From Jeotgalibacillus sp. R-1-5s-1 (GTDB lineage Bacteria; Bacillota; Bacilli; Bacillales; Jeotgalibacillaceae): a stretch of DNA of 64,000 bases. The notes under the pieces were generated by a model, which searched no databases, was not told the origin of the DNA, and worked only from the letters and a program-made list of their open reading frames with translations. Positions 10,396-20,004 of this stretch are shown here, piece by piece. The position numbers and the translations under genes are program-made. Numbering within the stretch: position 1 is the first letter of the stretch; each line of letters starts with the position of its first letter. The stretch spans positions 258,978 to 322,977 of the forward strand of contig NZ_SORW01000053.1 of assembly GCF_004405105.1 (NCBI RefSeq), read 5' to 3'.

Positions 10396-10438
10396 TTATG
10401 CAGCATCCGGACTGAATCCGGTTCGCACGGCTGCATAA
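10396..10438. other. Unassigned nested hairpin upstream of hemA
   Basis: Perfect 9-bp outer stem TTATGCAGC (10396-10404) / GCTGCATAA (10430-10438) enclosing a 5-bp inner stem CCGGA/TCCGG with a 5-base loop. No T-run follows on either strand, so it is not a standard terminator. It lies upstream of the proposed hemA -10. Confidence 0.5.
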
Positions 10439-10550
10439 CGATGACTTCTGAGTCAAGAGTACCAGACCGGTATGTTGAATTCAACTGTTCAGCTCATTTT
10501 CAGAACCTTCTATGTTACAGGTATGCCCGAATGTGACAAAATTGAAACAA

Positions 10551-10587
10551 AAAAAGGAACAAGCCTGTTATGGCGTTGTTCCTTTTT
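10551..10587. terminator. Bidirectional terminator between engB and hemA
   Basis: AAAAAGGAACAA (10551-10562) pairs with TTGTTCCTTTTT (10576-10587) around a GC-containing loop. A/T runs on both sides allow function on either strand. It would end transcripts coming from engB. Confidence 0.75.
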
Positions 10588-10605
10588 GTTTATTATCTAA
10601 AAACC

Positions 10606-10718
10606 GCGACGGGGACATCCTCCGCTTTCCGCGGCCGCGCGGTGAACCCGCCTGTGCTTCGCACATTCGGGTTCACTTGACCCTTTCCGCCACAGGAGTC
10701 TGCGGATGTCCCCGTCGC
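10606..10718 (+). repeat. Dispersed hairpin repeat, copy A
   Basis: Outer arms GCGACGGGGACATCC (10606-10620) and GGATGTCCCCGTCGC (10704-10718) pair perfectly over 15 bp. Inside is the family core: CGCTTTCCGCGGCCGCGCGG, then an inner hairpin GTGAACCCG...CGGGTTCAC capped by TGTGCTTCGCACA, then CAGGAGTCTGCGG. It lies downstream of engB. Confidence 0.9.
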
Positions 10719-10875
10719 TAAGGTGTAGCAATTCTCCGTATCAGTCCTATAAAAAAAGAAGGAAGTTAAACAAATAACATATTTATCTCTGATCATCGAA
10801 GTGATACTGTCTGACAGACACGACAAGGCATTAAGTTTACTGTCTTCTTATAATGCTCTTGTGAAATCTCTTGTT

Positions 10876-11466
10876 CTACTTATCTTTCATTTTGCGTTCG
10901 ATAAATTTCCATGCTTCGTCTTTGCCGAGGCCGGTTTCTGAGGAGAACATGATGAGTTCGTCTCCCGGTTCGATTTCGAGTGTTTTTCTTGTGACGCTCA
11001 GGTGTTTTTGCCATTTACCTTTTGGAATTTTATCGGCTTTTGTTGCGACGATCAGGCATGGAATTCCAAAATGCTTTAGAAAATCGTACATCATGATGTC
11101 GTCGTTTGTTGGCGGATGACGGAGGTCGACGATCATGATGACGGCTTTGAGCGGTTGTCTTCCGGTCATGTATGTTTCAATCATTTTACCCCATGCAGCA
11201 CGTTCTGTTTTAGAAACTTTGGCGTAGCCGTAGCCCGGTACATCGACAAAGTAGAGTGCTTCATTGAGAAGATAAAAGTTTAATGTCTGGGTTTTACCCG
11301 GTTTTGATGAAATACGCGCCAGTGCTTTACGGTTAATCATCTTGTTGATGAATGATGATTTACCAACGTTAGAACGGCCTGCCAGAGCAAATTCCGGAAG
11401 TCCACCTTCCGGATATTGCTCTGGTTTTACCGCACTGATCACGATTTCAGATTGTGTAATTTTCAT
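10876..11466 (-). CDS. engB: Ribosome biogenesis GTP-binding protein EngB (YsxC)
   Basis: Essential GTPase of the TrmE-Era-EngA-YihA family, needed for late assembly of the large ribosomal subunit. In 196 residues all GTPase boxes are visible: GRSNVGKS (30-37, P-loop), DVPGYG (75-80, G3) and TKADK (142-146, G4). Its ATG overlaps the lon stop as ATGA, so translation is coupled. The lon-engB pairing is standard for Bacillus. Confidence 0.97.
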   Translation of the reverse strand: MKITQSEIVISAVKPEQYPEGGLPEFALAGRSNVGKSSFINKMINRKALARISSKPGKTQTLNFYLLNEALYFVDVPGYGYAKVSKTERAAWGKMIETYMTGRQPLKAVIMIVDLRHPPTNDDIMMYDFLKHFGIPCLIVATKADKIPKGKWQKHLSVTRKTLEIEPGDELIMFSSETGLGKDEAWKFIERKMKDK

Positions 11467-13787
11467 TTTGATTCACCTGCTAATGCCTTTTCTAATACTT
11501 CATCTACATGAGTAACGGGTATAAATGTTAATTCTTCACGGACACTTTCTGGAATATCGTCGATGTCACGCTCATTTTCTTTTGGAATAATAATGGTTGT
11601 CAGACCTGCACGGTGGGCGCTGAGTGCTTTTTCCTTGAGACCCCCGATCGGCAGGACGCGGCCACGGAGTGTCACTTCACCTGTCATCCCGACTTCCCGT
11701 CTGATTGGACGATCCGTGAGGGCCGAAACAAGAGCTGTGACAATGGTGATACCTGCTGAAGGACCGTCTTTTGGAACAGCGCCTTCTGGTACGTGAATAT
11801 GAATGTCATGCTTTTCATGGAAATTCTCTTCAAGGTTAAGCTGCTCTGCTTTAGAGCGGACAAATGAAAAGGCTGTCTGTGCAGACTCCTTCATCACATC
11901 TCCCAGCTTCCCGGTTAACACGAGTTTCCCTTTACCAGGAGAGAGTGAAACTTCTATCTGAAGCGTGTCGCCGCCTACTGTTGTATACGCCAGTCCGGTT
12001 GCCACACCGATCTGATCCTCAGTTTCAGCCTGTCCATAACGGAATTTCTTTTTACCAAGGTAATCCGAAAGGCTCTTTGTTGTCACAACCACTTTTTTCT
12101 TCTCTCCGCTGACAACGATTTTCGCCGTTTTCCGGCAGATGGCTGCGAGCTGTCTTTCGAGACTACGTACACCAGCTTCTCTCGTGTAATAACGAACGAT
12201 ATCTTTGATCGCTTCATCTCTAATCTGAAGGTGGGATTTTGACAGTCCGTGCTCCTTCAGCTGCTTAGGCAATAAATGATTTTTAGCGATGTTGATTTTT
12301 TCAATTTCGGTATAACCGGCGATTGTGATGATTTCCATACGGTCACGCAATGGACCTGGAATCGTCGCCAGGTTATTGGCTGTTGCAATGAACAATACCT
12401 TCGAAAGGTCATACGGCTCTTCAATGAAATGATCACTGAAAGTATTATTCTGTTCAGGGTCCAGCACCTCAAGCATGGCAGAAGACGGATCTCCTCTGAA
12501 ATCATTGGACATCTTATCAATTTCATCCAGAAGGAAAACCGGATTGACAGTCGTTGCTTTTTTCATTCCCTGAATGATTCTTCCAGGCATTGCACCGACA
12601 TAGGTTCTTCTGTGACCTCTGATTTCTGATTCATCACGGACACCACCCAGTGATACCCTGACAAATTTTCGTCCGATAGATTCAGCAATCGAACGGGCAA
12701 GACTTGTCTTACCAACTCCCGGAGGTCCTGCGAGACATAAAATAGGCCCCTTTAGTGACTGCGTCATTTGCTGGACTGCCAGATATTCAAGAACACGTTC
12801 TTTTACTTTTTCAAGACCATAGTGGTCACGGTCAAGAATTTTCTCAGCACGTTTGATGTCCAGGTCATCGTCTGTCGCATTCGTCCACGGAACGGTAATC
12901 AGCCATTCAAGATAGTTACGGATAACAGAGCTTTCTGCTGATGTGGCAGGTACTTTTTCGTATCTGTCCAGCTCTTTCATAGCGATTTTCTCAACAGATT
13001 CAGGCATCTCAGCTTTACGGATCCGCTTTGTCAGCTCTGAAATTTCACCTGTTTTTCCATCACGGTCGCCAAGTTCCTTTTGGATCGCCTTCATTTGCTC
13101 GCGAAGATAATATTCTTTTTGCGTGCGTTCCATAGACTTCTTCACGCGCTGACCAATTTTCTTCTCCAGGCTGAGCACTTCTTTTTCATTGTTAATCGTT
13201 TCGATTAAACGGTTTAATCTTTGCTTGATATTAGTTGTATCAAGTATTTCCTGCTTCATTTTCAGCTTTAATGGCAGGTGGGATGCAATAATATCAGCCA
13301 GTCTCCCCGGCTCTTCGATATCCAGAACGGTATTTAACGTTTCCTTGGAAATCTTTTTAGAAAGAGAAATGTACTGTTCAAAATAATCCGTCAGCGTTCT
13401 CATCAGCGCTTCAAGCTCTGGTGTTTTTTCAGGATCGTCAGGTTTCGTTTCAATTTCCACAGTGAAAAACGGCTCTTTTTCTGAGTAAGAAGTAATAGCG
13501 GCACGCTCCAGCCCTTCAACAAGCACACGAATCGTGCCATTAGGGAGCTTAAGCATCTGCTTTACTTTTGTTAAAGTACCCATTTCAGCTAAATCATTTT
13601 CGTCAGGCTGATCGATCGCCATGTCTTTTTGAGTTGAAAGGAAAATCAGGTGATCTTCCATCATTGCTTTTTCCAGTGCCGCAATGGATTTTTCTCTGCC
13701 GACGTCAATATGAAGAACCATCGAAGGATAAACGAGAAGTCCGCGTAAAGGAAGCAGTGGTAATGTGTATTGTTTTTTTTCAGTCAT
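11463..13787 (-). CDS. lonA: ATP-dependent protease Lon (LonA)
   Basis: Cytoplasmic AAA+ serine protease that degrades misfolded and regulatory proteins. It has 774 residues from the ATG at 13787 ([10 protein letters not shown]), with GGAGGTG eight bases upstream. Domains are the N-terminal LAN domain (about 8-200) and the AAA+ module with Walker A GPPGVGKT (354-361). The protease domain has catalytic S677 in PKDGPSAG and the paired lysine in GGLKEK (718-720). Length and residues fit an active soluble LonA rather than the forespore LonB. It forms an operon with engB. Confidence 0.97.
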   Translation of the reverse strand: MTEKKQYTLPLLPLRGLLVYPSMVLHIDVGREKSIAALEKAMMEDHLIFLSTQKDMAIDQPDENDLAEMGTLTKVKQMLKLPNGTIRVLVEGLERAAITSYSEKEPFFTVEIETKPDDPEKTPELEALMRTLTDYFEQYISLSKKISKETLNTVLDIEEPGRLADIIASHLPLKLKMKQEILDTTNIKQRLNRLIETINNEKEVLSLEKKIGQRVKKSMERTQKEYYLREQMKAIQKELGDRDGKTGEISELTKRIRKAEMPESVEKIAMKELDRYEKVPATSAESSVIRNYLEWLITVPWTNATDDDLDIKRAEKILDRDHYGLEKVKERVLEYLAVQQMTQSLKGPILCLAGPPGVGKTSLARSIAESIGRKFVRVSLGGVRDESEIRGHRRTYVGAMPGRIIQGMKKATTVNPVFLLDEIDKMSNDFRGDPSSAMLEVLDPEQNNTFSDHFIEEPYDLSKVLFIATANNLATIPGPLRDRMEIITIAGYTEIEKINIAKNHLLPKQLKEHGLSKSHLQIRDEAIKDIVRYYTREAGVRSLERQLAAICRKTAKIVVSGEKKKVVVTTKSLSDYLGKKKFRYGQAETEDQIGVATGLAYTTVGGDTLQIEVSLSPGKGKLVLTGKLGDVMKESAQTAFSFVRSKAEQLNLEENFHEKHDIHIHVPEGAVPKDGPSAGITIVTALVSALTDRPIRREVGMTGEVTLRGRVLPIGGLKEKALSAHRAGLTTIIIPKENERDIDDIPESVREELTFIPVTHVDEVLEKALAGESK

Positions 13788-13887
13788 TGATAAGGCACCT
13801 CCATAACAGGCGATTCTGCCTGAAAAACTCAAGTAGTGTTACTTTACCCTTAATTGCATGCGACATCCGTCAAAACGAGTTTTCATG

Positions 13888-13930
13888 AAGAAAAAAGCTG
13901 ACTCGATAAGCAATTTAACGAGTCAGCTTT
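13888..13930 (-). terminator. Terminator of clpX
   Basis: 12-bp arms AAAGCTGACTCG and CGAGTCAGCTTT followed on the minus strand by a T run. It lies just after the clpX stop and separates clpX from lonA. Confidence 0.88.
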
Positions 13931-13943
13931 CGTATCTTAAGCG

Positions 13944-15215
13944 TTAGGCAGATGTTCGTTGTTCATCATCAGGCTCGAGTCTCGTACCATCTTCAAGAAT
14001 AAGAATCGGTCTCTCTGTCTGATCCACTGCCCCTTTAGTGATGATACATTTCTTAATATCTTCACGGGATGGAAGATCAAACATGACGTCAAGCATCAGA
14101 TTCTCAATAATGGAGCGAAGACCACGTGCGCCCGTTTTGCGCTCAATGGCTTTACGGGAAATTTCGCGCAGCGCTTCTTCTTCAAACTCAAGTTCAACAT
14201 CATCCAGCTCAAGCATCTTCTGATACTGCTTAACAAGAGCATTTTTCGGCTGGGTTAAAATAGATACTAGCGCTTCTTCATCAAGCTGCTCAAGCGTTGC
14301 CGTTACAGGCAGACGTCCGATAAATTCAGGGATCAAACCGAATTTTAACAGGTCTTCCGGAACGAGCTTGGCAAGAAGTTCACGTTCAGTTACATCATCT
14401 TTACTGCCACCGGAACCAAATCCGATCACTTTCTGTCCAAGACGGCGTTTGATAATCTGATCGACTCCGTCAAAGGCACCGCCGACGATAAACAGAATGT
14501 TCGTCGTATCGATCTGAATAAATTCCTGATGCGGGTGCTTACGTCCACCCTGTGGAGGAACGCTTGCTGTTGTTCCTTCAAGGATTTTTAATAGCGCCTG
14601 CTGTACACCTTCACCTGAAACATCCCTTGTAATAGAAGGATTTTCAGATTTACGTGCCACTTTATCGATTTCATCAATATAAATAATTCCCTTTTCAGCG
14701 CGTTCCACATCATAGTCTGCAGCCTGGATCAGCTTCAGAAGAATGTTTTCCACATCTTCACCAACATAACCCGCTTCAGTCAGTGATGTTGCATCCGCAA
14801 TTGCGAAAGGTACATTAAGAATTCTGGCCAGCGTCTGCGCAAGCAGAGTCTTACCGGAACCGGTTGGACCGATCAGGCAGATATTACTTTTCGCAAGTTC
14901 TACATCATCAACCTTGCTGTTGGATTTAATCCGTTTATAGTGGTTATATACAGCAACAGAAAGGGACTTTTTAGCCCGTTCCTGACCAATTACGTAATCC
15001 CCTAAAATAGATAGGATTTCCTTTGGCTTAGGAACGTCTTTAAATTCCACTTCTTCTTCTGTACCAAGCTCTTCTTCCACGATTTCTGTGCAAAGCTCAA
15101 TACATTCATCACAAATATATACGCCAGGACCAGCTACAAGCTTTCGAACCTGTTCTTGAGTTTTTCCGCAAAAAGAACATTTCAGCTGTCCTTTTTCATC
15201 ATTAAATTTGAACAT
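13944..15215 (-). CDS. clpX: ATP-dependent Clp protease ATP-binding subunit ClpX
   Basis: AAA+ unfoldase that feeds substrates to ClpP. It has 423 residues from ATG 15215 ([10 protein letters not shown]); the in-frame GTG three codons upstream sits too close to the GGGGTG ribosome site. The N-terminal zinc-binding domain has C13, C16, C35 and C38. Walker A is GPTGSGKT (116-123) and Walker B ends in DEID (181-184). IGF, the ClpP-docking tripeptide, is visible in QKVIGFGSG. It lies between tig and lonA, as in other Bacilli. Confidence 0.97.
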   Translation of the reverse strand: MFKFNDEKGQLKCSFCGKTQEQVRKLVAGPGVYICDECIELCTEIVEEELGTEEEVEFKDVPKPKEILSILGDYVIGQERAKKSLSVAVYNHYKRIKSNSKVDDVELAKSNICLIGPTGSGKTLLAQTLARILNVPFAIADATSLTEAGYVGEDVENILLKLIQAADYDVERAEKGIIYIDEIDKVARKSENPSITRDVSGEGVQQALLKILEGTTASVPPQGGRKHPHQEFIQIDTTNILFIVGGAFDGVDQIIKRRLGQKVIGFGSGGSKDDVTERELLAKLVPEDLLKFGLIPEFIGRLPVTATLEQLDEEALVSILTQPKNALVKQYQKMLELDDVELEFEEEALREISRKAIERKTGARGLRSIIENLMLDVMFDLPSREDIKKCIITKGAVDQTERPILILEDGTRLEPDDEQRTSA

Positions 15216-15410
15216 TCCATTCACCCCTTTTTCAGTCTCATACCGCAGTATGACGCGCAGCCAGGATCTTGATCCGCAGGCCGCAGGAACTCCGTGACTG
15301 TCTGTAGCATGAATTGTACCACAGTGAAACCTAAGACGAAACTAACATGATTTCTTCAATATGCTGCCAAAAAACGAGTTATGTATAACAATTGTAGGTC
15401 TTATGTTATA

Positions 15411-15441
15411 AAACAAGGCACGATATGATCGCGCCTTGCTT
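15411..15441 (-). terminator. Terminator of tig
   Basis: CAAGGC-ACG / CGC-GCCTTG stem (about 15414-15438) followed on the minus strand by TTTTAT. It lies just after the tig stop. Confidence 0.75.
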
Positions 15442-15456
15442 CATCTCTATATACTA

Positions 15457-16746
15457 TTATGCAACAGTTTTGCTGTTATCTACAAGAAAATCGATCGCTT
15501 TTTGAACGCGAAGGTCATTTTCAAGGATTTCAGTAGATCCACCAAGCGCTGCTTTGATCTGATCAACTGTCATATTGAACTGCTGTGTCATGCTTGAAAG
15601 CTCTTCGTTTACATCTTCTTCTGTAACCGTAATGTTCTCTTCGTTAGCAATCGCTTCTAGAACTAGGTTCACACGAACACGCTTTGCTGCGTCTTCTTTC
15701 ATCTGACCGCGAAGTGTTGCTTCGTCCTGACCGCTGAACTGGAAGTAAAGCTCAAGATTCATGCCCTGTGCGCCTAGACGCTGTTCGAATTCCTGCATCA
15801 TGCGGTCAACTTCAGTGTCAACCATTGCGTCTGGAACGTCGATTTCTGCGTTGTCAGAAGCTTTTTCCACAAGCGTGTCACGAAGCTCTGTTTCAGCAGC
15901 GTTTTTCTTGTCTTCTTCAAGACGCTTTTTCGTCTTTTCTTTCAGTTCTGCAAGTGTTTCCACTTCTTCGTCTGCATCTTTAGCAAACTCATCGTTAAGC
16001 TCAGGAAGTTCCTTCGCTTTGATTTCGTGGATTTTCACTTTAAATACTGCAGGCTTACCAGCAAGCTCTTCAGCATGGTACTCTTCAGGGAACGTTACTT
16101 CAACGTCCTTTTCTTCTCCAGCTGCAAGACCTACAAGCTGCTCTTCAAATCCAGGAATGAATGAACCTGAACCGATTTCAAGAGAGTAGTTATCTGCCTG
16201 ACCTCCTTCAAACGCTTCGTCTCCAACGAAACCTTCAAAGTCAAGAACAACAGTATCGCCGTTTTCAACATTTCCTTCTTCTTTCACAACAAGCTCAGCC
16301 TGACGTTCCTGAAGTGCCTTCAGTTCAGCATCAACATCCCCATCAGTCACTTCAGTATCCATCTTTTCCACTTCTAAGCCTTTGTATTCACCAAGTTTTA
16401 CTTCTGGCTTTACTGTTACTTTAGCAGTAAAGATCAGTTCTTTGCCTTTTTCGATCTGCTCAACATCGATTTCAGGACGATCCACTGGTGTAATACCCGT
16501 TTCTTCAACAGCTTTTGCATACGCTTCAGGAAGAATTTCATCTAAAGCATCCTGATAAAGAGACTCTACGCCGAAACGCTTTTCGAACATTTGACGAGGC
16601 ATTTTCCCTTTACGGAATCCAGGTACGTTGATTTGTTTAACAACTTTTTTGAATGCAGCGTCTAATCCGCTGTTTACAGTAGCAGCGTCAACTTCAACCG
16701 TTAAAACTCCTACATTTCCTTCTTGCTTTTCCCATTTTGCTGACAT
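15457..16746 (-). CDS. tig: Trigger factor (ribosome-associated chaperone, PPIase)
   Basis: Binds at the ribosome exit tunnel and folds nascent chains. It has 429 residues from ATG 16746 ([10 protein letters not shown]), with GGAGGG nine bases upstream. The ribosome-binding signature GFRKGK is at 43-48. A central FKBP-type PPIase domain (about 160-245, with [20 protein letters not shown]) and a helical C-terminal chaperone domain follow. The protein is very acidic. It has its own promoter and terminator, with clpX following separately. Confidence 0.97.
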   Translation of the reverse strand: MSAKWEKQEGNVGVLTVEVDAATVNSGLDAAFKKVVKQINVPGFRKGKMPRQMFEKRFGVESLYQDALDEILPEAYAKAVEETGITPVDRPEIDVEQIEKGKELIFTAKVTVKPEVKLGEYKGLEVEKMDTEVTDGDVDAELKALQERQAELVVKEEGNVENGDTVVLDFEGFVGDEAFEGGQADNYSLEIGSGSFIPGFEEQLVGLAAGEEKDVEVTFPEEYHAEELAGKPAVFKVKIHEIKAKELPELNDEFAKDADEEVETLAELKEKTKKRLEEDKKNAAETELRDTLVEKASDNAEIDVPDAMVDTEVDRMMQEFEQRLGAQGMNLELYFQFSGQDEATLRGQMKEDAAKRVRVNLVLEAIANEENITVTEEDVNEELSSMTQQFNMTVDQIKAALGGSTEILENDLRVQKAIDFLVDNSKTVA

Positions 16747-16857
16747 AAATAATTCCCTCCAAAACATCTATTATTAAGTTAATGGTTTCATGTTTAATTC
16801 ATGAAATCAATGATTCTTTGAATTTTGACATCAAGAATCCCATTATGCAACCATTTA

Positions 16858-16885
16858 ATTATAACACAGGTTATACGTGTTTCAA
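16858..16885 (-). promoter_or_regulatory. Predicted SigA promoter of tig
   Basis: Minus-strand TTGAAA (16880-16885), 16-base spacer, TATAAT (16858-16863) with TGTGT just before the -10. About 110 bases lie between it and the tig start. Confidence 0.6.
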
Positions 16886-16895
16886 CCGCAAACCA

Positions 16896-17849
16896 TTACA
16901 GGTCATTTTCTTTTTCAACAGACTGTATTTCCTGCTTCAGACCACTGAATTGATAGCCGTCCCAGGCATCCTCAGTCCCGAGATATTCCTTCGCAAGACG
17001 AACATATCCTTCAGCGATCGCCTCTGGTTTCGTCTCTCTCCATAAAAGAGGATAGAGCAGGAAAATGTGTTTCTTCAAGAGATCTATTGCAATATTGACG
17101 AGATGAGGCTCCTGTCCTTCCTCTTCAATCAACCTGATTGCACGATCAATCTGTTCCTGATCAAATGGATCAACGAGTTCTGACGGGCAAACCGAAATCT
17201 CAATTCCCCATTTACGGATAACCACTTCATCATTCACCGACTGCTCCCTCATAATGTTAAGCAGCATAGTTTTGATAAAGGGATGTGTATCATCGTGTTC
17301 AGCTGCATCAATCAGATCCTGTTTGATCGGATGAATGTTTTGTCTTGATAAGGCAGCGAGCTGAATGGTCTGCTGTTCAAGTCCTTTCTCTAAATGAAAG
17401 GATTCGAACGATTTCTCCTCGCGTTCGGAATCATTCGCTTTCTTTTCACTGATGTTCATCAAGTGAGTAAAGCGTTCAGCACGCTCACCCGCAAGTGTTC
17501 CTTCATCAATCAGAGGCTGAATGAGTGATTTGATTTCATCATGTTTCCTTAATTGTATGAGGTTCATAACAAGAAGCTCGAGAATTTCTTCGTATTCCCC
17601 GATTCCTTCCCGCAGCATCCGTTCGCAAACTGATTTTGAATCCATCCATTGACGGTCTTCGTAGTAGGCGACTGCAAGCGATGTGCATACAGCCTGGTCA
17701 TTCGGGTCCATCTCTATTGCCTGTTCTAAAAGCTGTATCGCTTCTGTATGGTACTGCCCCTGCAAAAGCTCCAGCGCCTGCTCTACCAGACGTTCTTTTA
17801 ACCCTGGAAACGGAATGACGTTTTCTTTAAATTTCGTTTGATCATCCAT
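16896..17849 (-). CDS. ysoA: TPR-repeat protein (YsoA-like)
   Basis: A 317-residue protein with at least two tetratricopeptide repeats near the N-terminus (about residues 22-100: LLQGQYHTEAIQLLEQAIEM, then DQAVCTSLAVAYYEDRQWMD). A longer acidic helical region with DUF-like character follows. TPRs mediate protein-protein contact and the partner is unknown. Position directly upstream of tig matches B. subtilis ysoA. No ribosome site stronger than an AGGTGG-like sequence is seen. Soluble, with no signal peptide. Confidence 0.85.
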   Translation of the reverse strand: MDDQTKFKENVIPFPGLKERLVEQALELLQGQYHTEAIQLLEQAIEMDPNDQAVCTSLAVAYYEDRQWMDSKSVCERMLREGIGEYEEILELLVMNLIQLRKHDEIKSLIQPLIDEGTLAGERAERFTHLMNISEKKANDSEREEKSFESFHLEKGLEQQTIQLAALSRQNIHPIKQDLIDAAEHDDTHPFIKTMLLNIMREQSVNDEVVIRKWGIEISVCPSELVDPFDQEQIDRAIRLIEEEGQEPHLVNIAIDLLKKHIFLLYPLLWRETKPEAIAEGYVRLAKEYLGTEDAWDGYQFSGLKQEIQSVEKENDL

Positions 17850-17970
17850 ACCGGATCCACCTTCCGTGTCAATCTTATCTGTTCATTGAGTGTAGCACTG
17901 GGTAAAATAAAAATCCAGAAATGCGCTGAGTATAGGGGAGTTCGCTTGAGTTAAATGGATTTTTAAAACC

Positions 17971-18085
17971 GGGCTGGACTCACCCTTCGCTTTCCGCGGC
18001 CGCGCGGTGAGCCGGCTAGTGCTTCGCACTACGCCGTCTCACCTGTCGCTTCTCTGCCGCAGGAGTCTACGGGTGAGTCCAGCCC
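17971..18085 (+). repeat. Dispersed hairpin repeat, copy B
   Basis: Outer arms GGGCTGGACTCACCC (17971-17985) and GGGTGAGTCCAGCCC (18071-18085), 15 bp perfect. The core carries CGCTTTCCGCGGCCGCGCGG, GGTGAG...CTCACC with the AGTGCTTCGCACT hairpin, and CAGGAGTCT. It lies upstream of ysoA and downstream of the HAD gene. The rest of the 17850-18175 gap shows no gene. Confidence 0.92.
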
Positions 18086-18175
18086 TCTGTATAGATAAAC
18101 TTCTTAAGGATTTTTTTGAAAAATGACTACTACACAGTCAGATTACACAGGTAAATCCTTAAAAGATCCTGCAAA

Positions 18176-18853
18176 TTAGATAATGTTCAGGATCTCGGTC
18201 AGTTTTGAAATTGTGAAGTCGGGTTGTATGTTTTTTGCTGAGGGTTTATTTGTCCGGTTAATCCAGACGGTTTTGATTCCAAGGTTCTGGGCACCGGCAA
18301 TGTCACTTCTTAAGGAATCACCTATATGTAGAACCTCTTCTGCCGACAAGTTATATTTCTTGAGCGCATAGTCAAACATTTCGGAGCGGGGTTTGTATGA
18401 ATTTACATCTTCACTTGTGATCACTTCTTGAAAGGGCAGGTGATGAAGAGAGATTGCTGATAAGATGTCTGTCCGGTCAATGTTTGAGAGGATGTAAACG
18501 GGAAGCTTATTCTGAAGACCTTCAATAAACTCGATTGCATCAGTAAAGATCATCGGTTTTTGCCAATGCTCAAACATCCATTCACTTAGCGTAATTTCAT
18601 CTAATGATGAATCGAAATGGGCGAGTGTCTGTCTTAATGATTGTATTTCAAGGTCTCTTTGTGTTTGAAAATCATCACCAAAACTTTGTGTAAATGAATC
18701 AGAGAAAACTTTCCACCAGTAACCTCCGATTTCAGAAACAGTTGCGTTGGTATTCGAGCTTTCTTTAATCCGATTGCAAATATCTCTGACAATGACATCA
18801 TCTTCATGTACGACAGTGCCGTAAAAATCTAAGAAAAGTGCTTTTACCTTCAA
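18176..18853 (-). CDS. HAD-superfamily hydrolase, dehalogenase-like motif I
   Basis: A 225-residue HAD subclass IA protein. Motif I reads DFYGT (D9-T13): the nucleophile Asp is present, but the second acidic residue of DxDGT is replaced by Tyr, as in L-2-haloacid dehalogenase types. Motif II ILSNIDRTD and motifs III/IV around GDSLRSDIAGAQNLG are intact. The TTG start at 18853 has AAGGAGG seven bases upstream and overlaps the stop of the upstream methyltransferase, so the two are co-translated. The substrate is unknown. The pair is visibly more A+T-rich than its neighbours and is not part of the usual Bacillus order. Confidence 0.85.
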   Translation of the reverse strand: MKVKALFLDFYGTVVHEDDVIVRDICNRIKESSNTNATVSEIGGYWWKVFSDSFTQSFGDDFQTQRDLEIQSLRQTLAHFDSSLDEITLSEWMFEHWQKPMIFTDAIEFIEGLQNKLPVYILSNIDRTDILSAISLHHLPFQEVITSEDVNSYKPRSEMFDYALKKYNLSAEEVLHIGDSLRSDIAGAQNLGIKTVWINRTNKPSAKNIQPDFTISKLTEILNII

Positions 18854-19626
18854 GACATTTCCTCCTTGCCAGCTATAATTGTAAACTCCCACGGAATATT
18901 TTCGTTACCCCAGCCTTTATGTTCATCAAATTTGTTAAGTGTGAAACCAGATGAAATCAACGCATTAATGATATCACTTAAAGTGTGCTGCTTGATTAAC
19001 ACATCCGGAAAGAACTCCTGCTCCTCTTCATCAAAAAAACGTTTGTAAGAAATATCAGCGTGCTGTATTTTTTCATCAAAATAAAAAGGACTGAAGTGAA
19101 AATTGTTTTCATTGTCTAAATTCCTGGTAATACATCTGCCAGCAGGGTGGTAGTCACTCAGTACGATTGATCCTCCTACATTCAAAAGGGAAAAGAGTTT
19201 AGACATCAGCTTTTCAATATCATGAAAGTAATGTAATATCCCTCCTTCTAAATAAAGCATATCAAAATAGGCGGTATACTTTTTGAGGTCAATGTCATAA
19301 ATATCAGTAATGATGTATTCTATAGACGTATTTGCGTGCTCTGCTAATTCAAGAGCATATTTTTTATTTTCTTCGGATTGATCAAAAACAGTGACTTCAG
19401 CACCTAATAATGCGAGTGGAACAGCTTTTCTTCCATTAGAACCGCAAAGATTAGCGACCCTTTTTCCAGCTGCATCAGCGAAATACATTTTATGTTTTTT
19501 CAGCTGTAACATTGGATTAATTAAAATCTCTCGGGCTTTGTTTTCCGGCAAACCATCTCTTCGGATCCAAAATTCATAAGCTCTGTATTCCCAGGCTTTT
19601 TTATTCTGTGCACTTTGATCATTCAA
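18850..19626 (-). CDS. Class I SAM-dependent methyltransferase
   Basis: A 258-residue Rossmann-type methyltransferase. Motif I is VANLCGSNGRKAVPLALLG (about 57-75), with acidic D82 at the end of strand 2 (VTVFDQS). The YLEGGILHYFHD stretch and NVGGSIVLSDYHP follow. The N-terminal NKKAWEYRAYEFW pattern recurs in uncharacterised small-molecule methyltransferases of Firmicutes. I placed the start at a TTG (19626) with AGGGGAG seven bases upstream; an ATG 18 codons earlier has no ribosome site. Substrate unknown. Translation is coupled to the HAD gene, suggesting a shared pathway such as metabolite repair or modification (inference). Confidence 0.85.
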   Translation of the reverse strand: MNDQSAQNKKAWEYRAYEFWIRRDGLPENKAREILINPMLQLKKHKMYFADAAGKRVANLCGSNGRKAVPLALLGAEVTVFDQSEENKKYALELAEHANTSIEYIITDIYDIDLKKYTAYFDMLYLEGGILHYFHDIEKLMSKLFSLLNVGGSIVLSDYHPAGRCITRNLDNENNFHFSPFYFDEKIQHADISYKRFFDEEEQEFFPDVLIKQHTLSDIINALISSGFTLNKFDEHKGWGNENIPWEFTIIAGKEEMS

Positions 19627-19706
19627 CCCGAATCTCCCCTTTAAAAGCTTAAATATAAACAAATTTATTTTTGTCTGCATTACGTAACAATAAATACTGA
19701 CTTTAT

Positions 19707-19738
19707 AAAAAAACTGCCGCAGGATTATCCTGCGGCAG
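19707..19738 (-). terminator. Terminator downstream of tRNA-Arg
   Basis: 11-bp stem CTGCCGCAGGA / TCCTGCGGCAG with a 3-base loop, followed on the minus strand by seven Ts. It ends the tRNA transcript. Confidence 0.9.
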
Positions 19739-19788
19739 CGCTTTGATCTTTATGTAACCCTGCATGGCAGGCGTTAGTGATATTATAA

Positions 19789-19865
<77 letters not shown>

Positions 19866-20004
19866 ATTATGTAGGCGTCCGTTAAGGACAATTATTATTA
19901 TATTAATACAGCATTTAAAAGTCAATACCTTTTATCAATTTGTTTTTCTCTTCATGAAATGGATCATTTCAGACCTGATACAGCAGGCCTGAAATGACTC
20001 GTTA

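Noticed and set aside
10512-10721. Open frames across 10512-10826 on both strands
   Set aside because: They run through the terminator and hairpin repeat copy A; the apparent protein sequence is the repeat itself.
13800-13890. CtsR or CIRCE heat-shock operator upstream of lonA
   Set aside because: I looked for GGTCAAA direct repeats and the CIRCE inverted repeat and found neither.
15761-16189. 142-codon Ser-rich plus-strand frame
   Set aside because: Antisense to the acidic part of trigger factor; composition is explained by complementing Glu/Asp codons.
17971-18085. Insertion sequence or MITE with target-site duplication
   Set aside because: The arms are terminal inverted repeats, but I see no direct duplication flanking the copies and no transposase in the window, so I list it only as a dispersed hairpin repeat.
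18104-18162. Terminator after the HAD gene
   Set aside because: TTAAGGATTT...AAATCCTTAA arms are separated by about 40 bases and no T-run follows on the minus strand; too loose to call.
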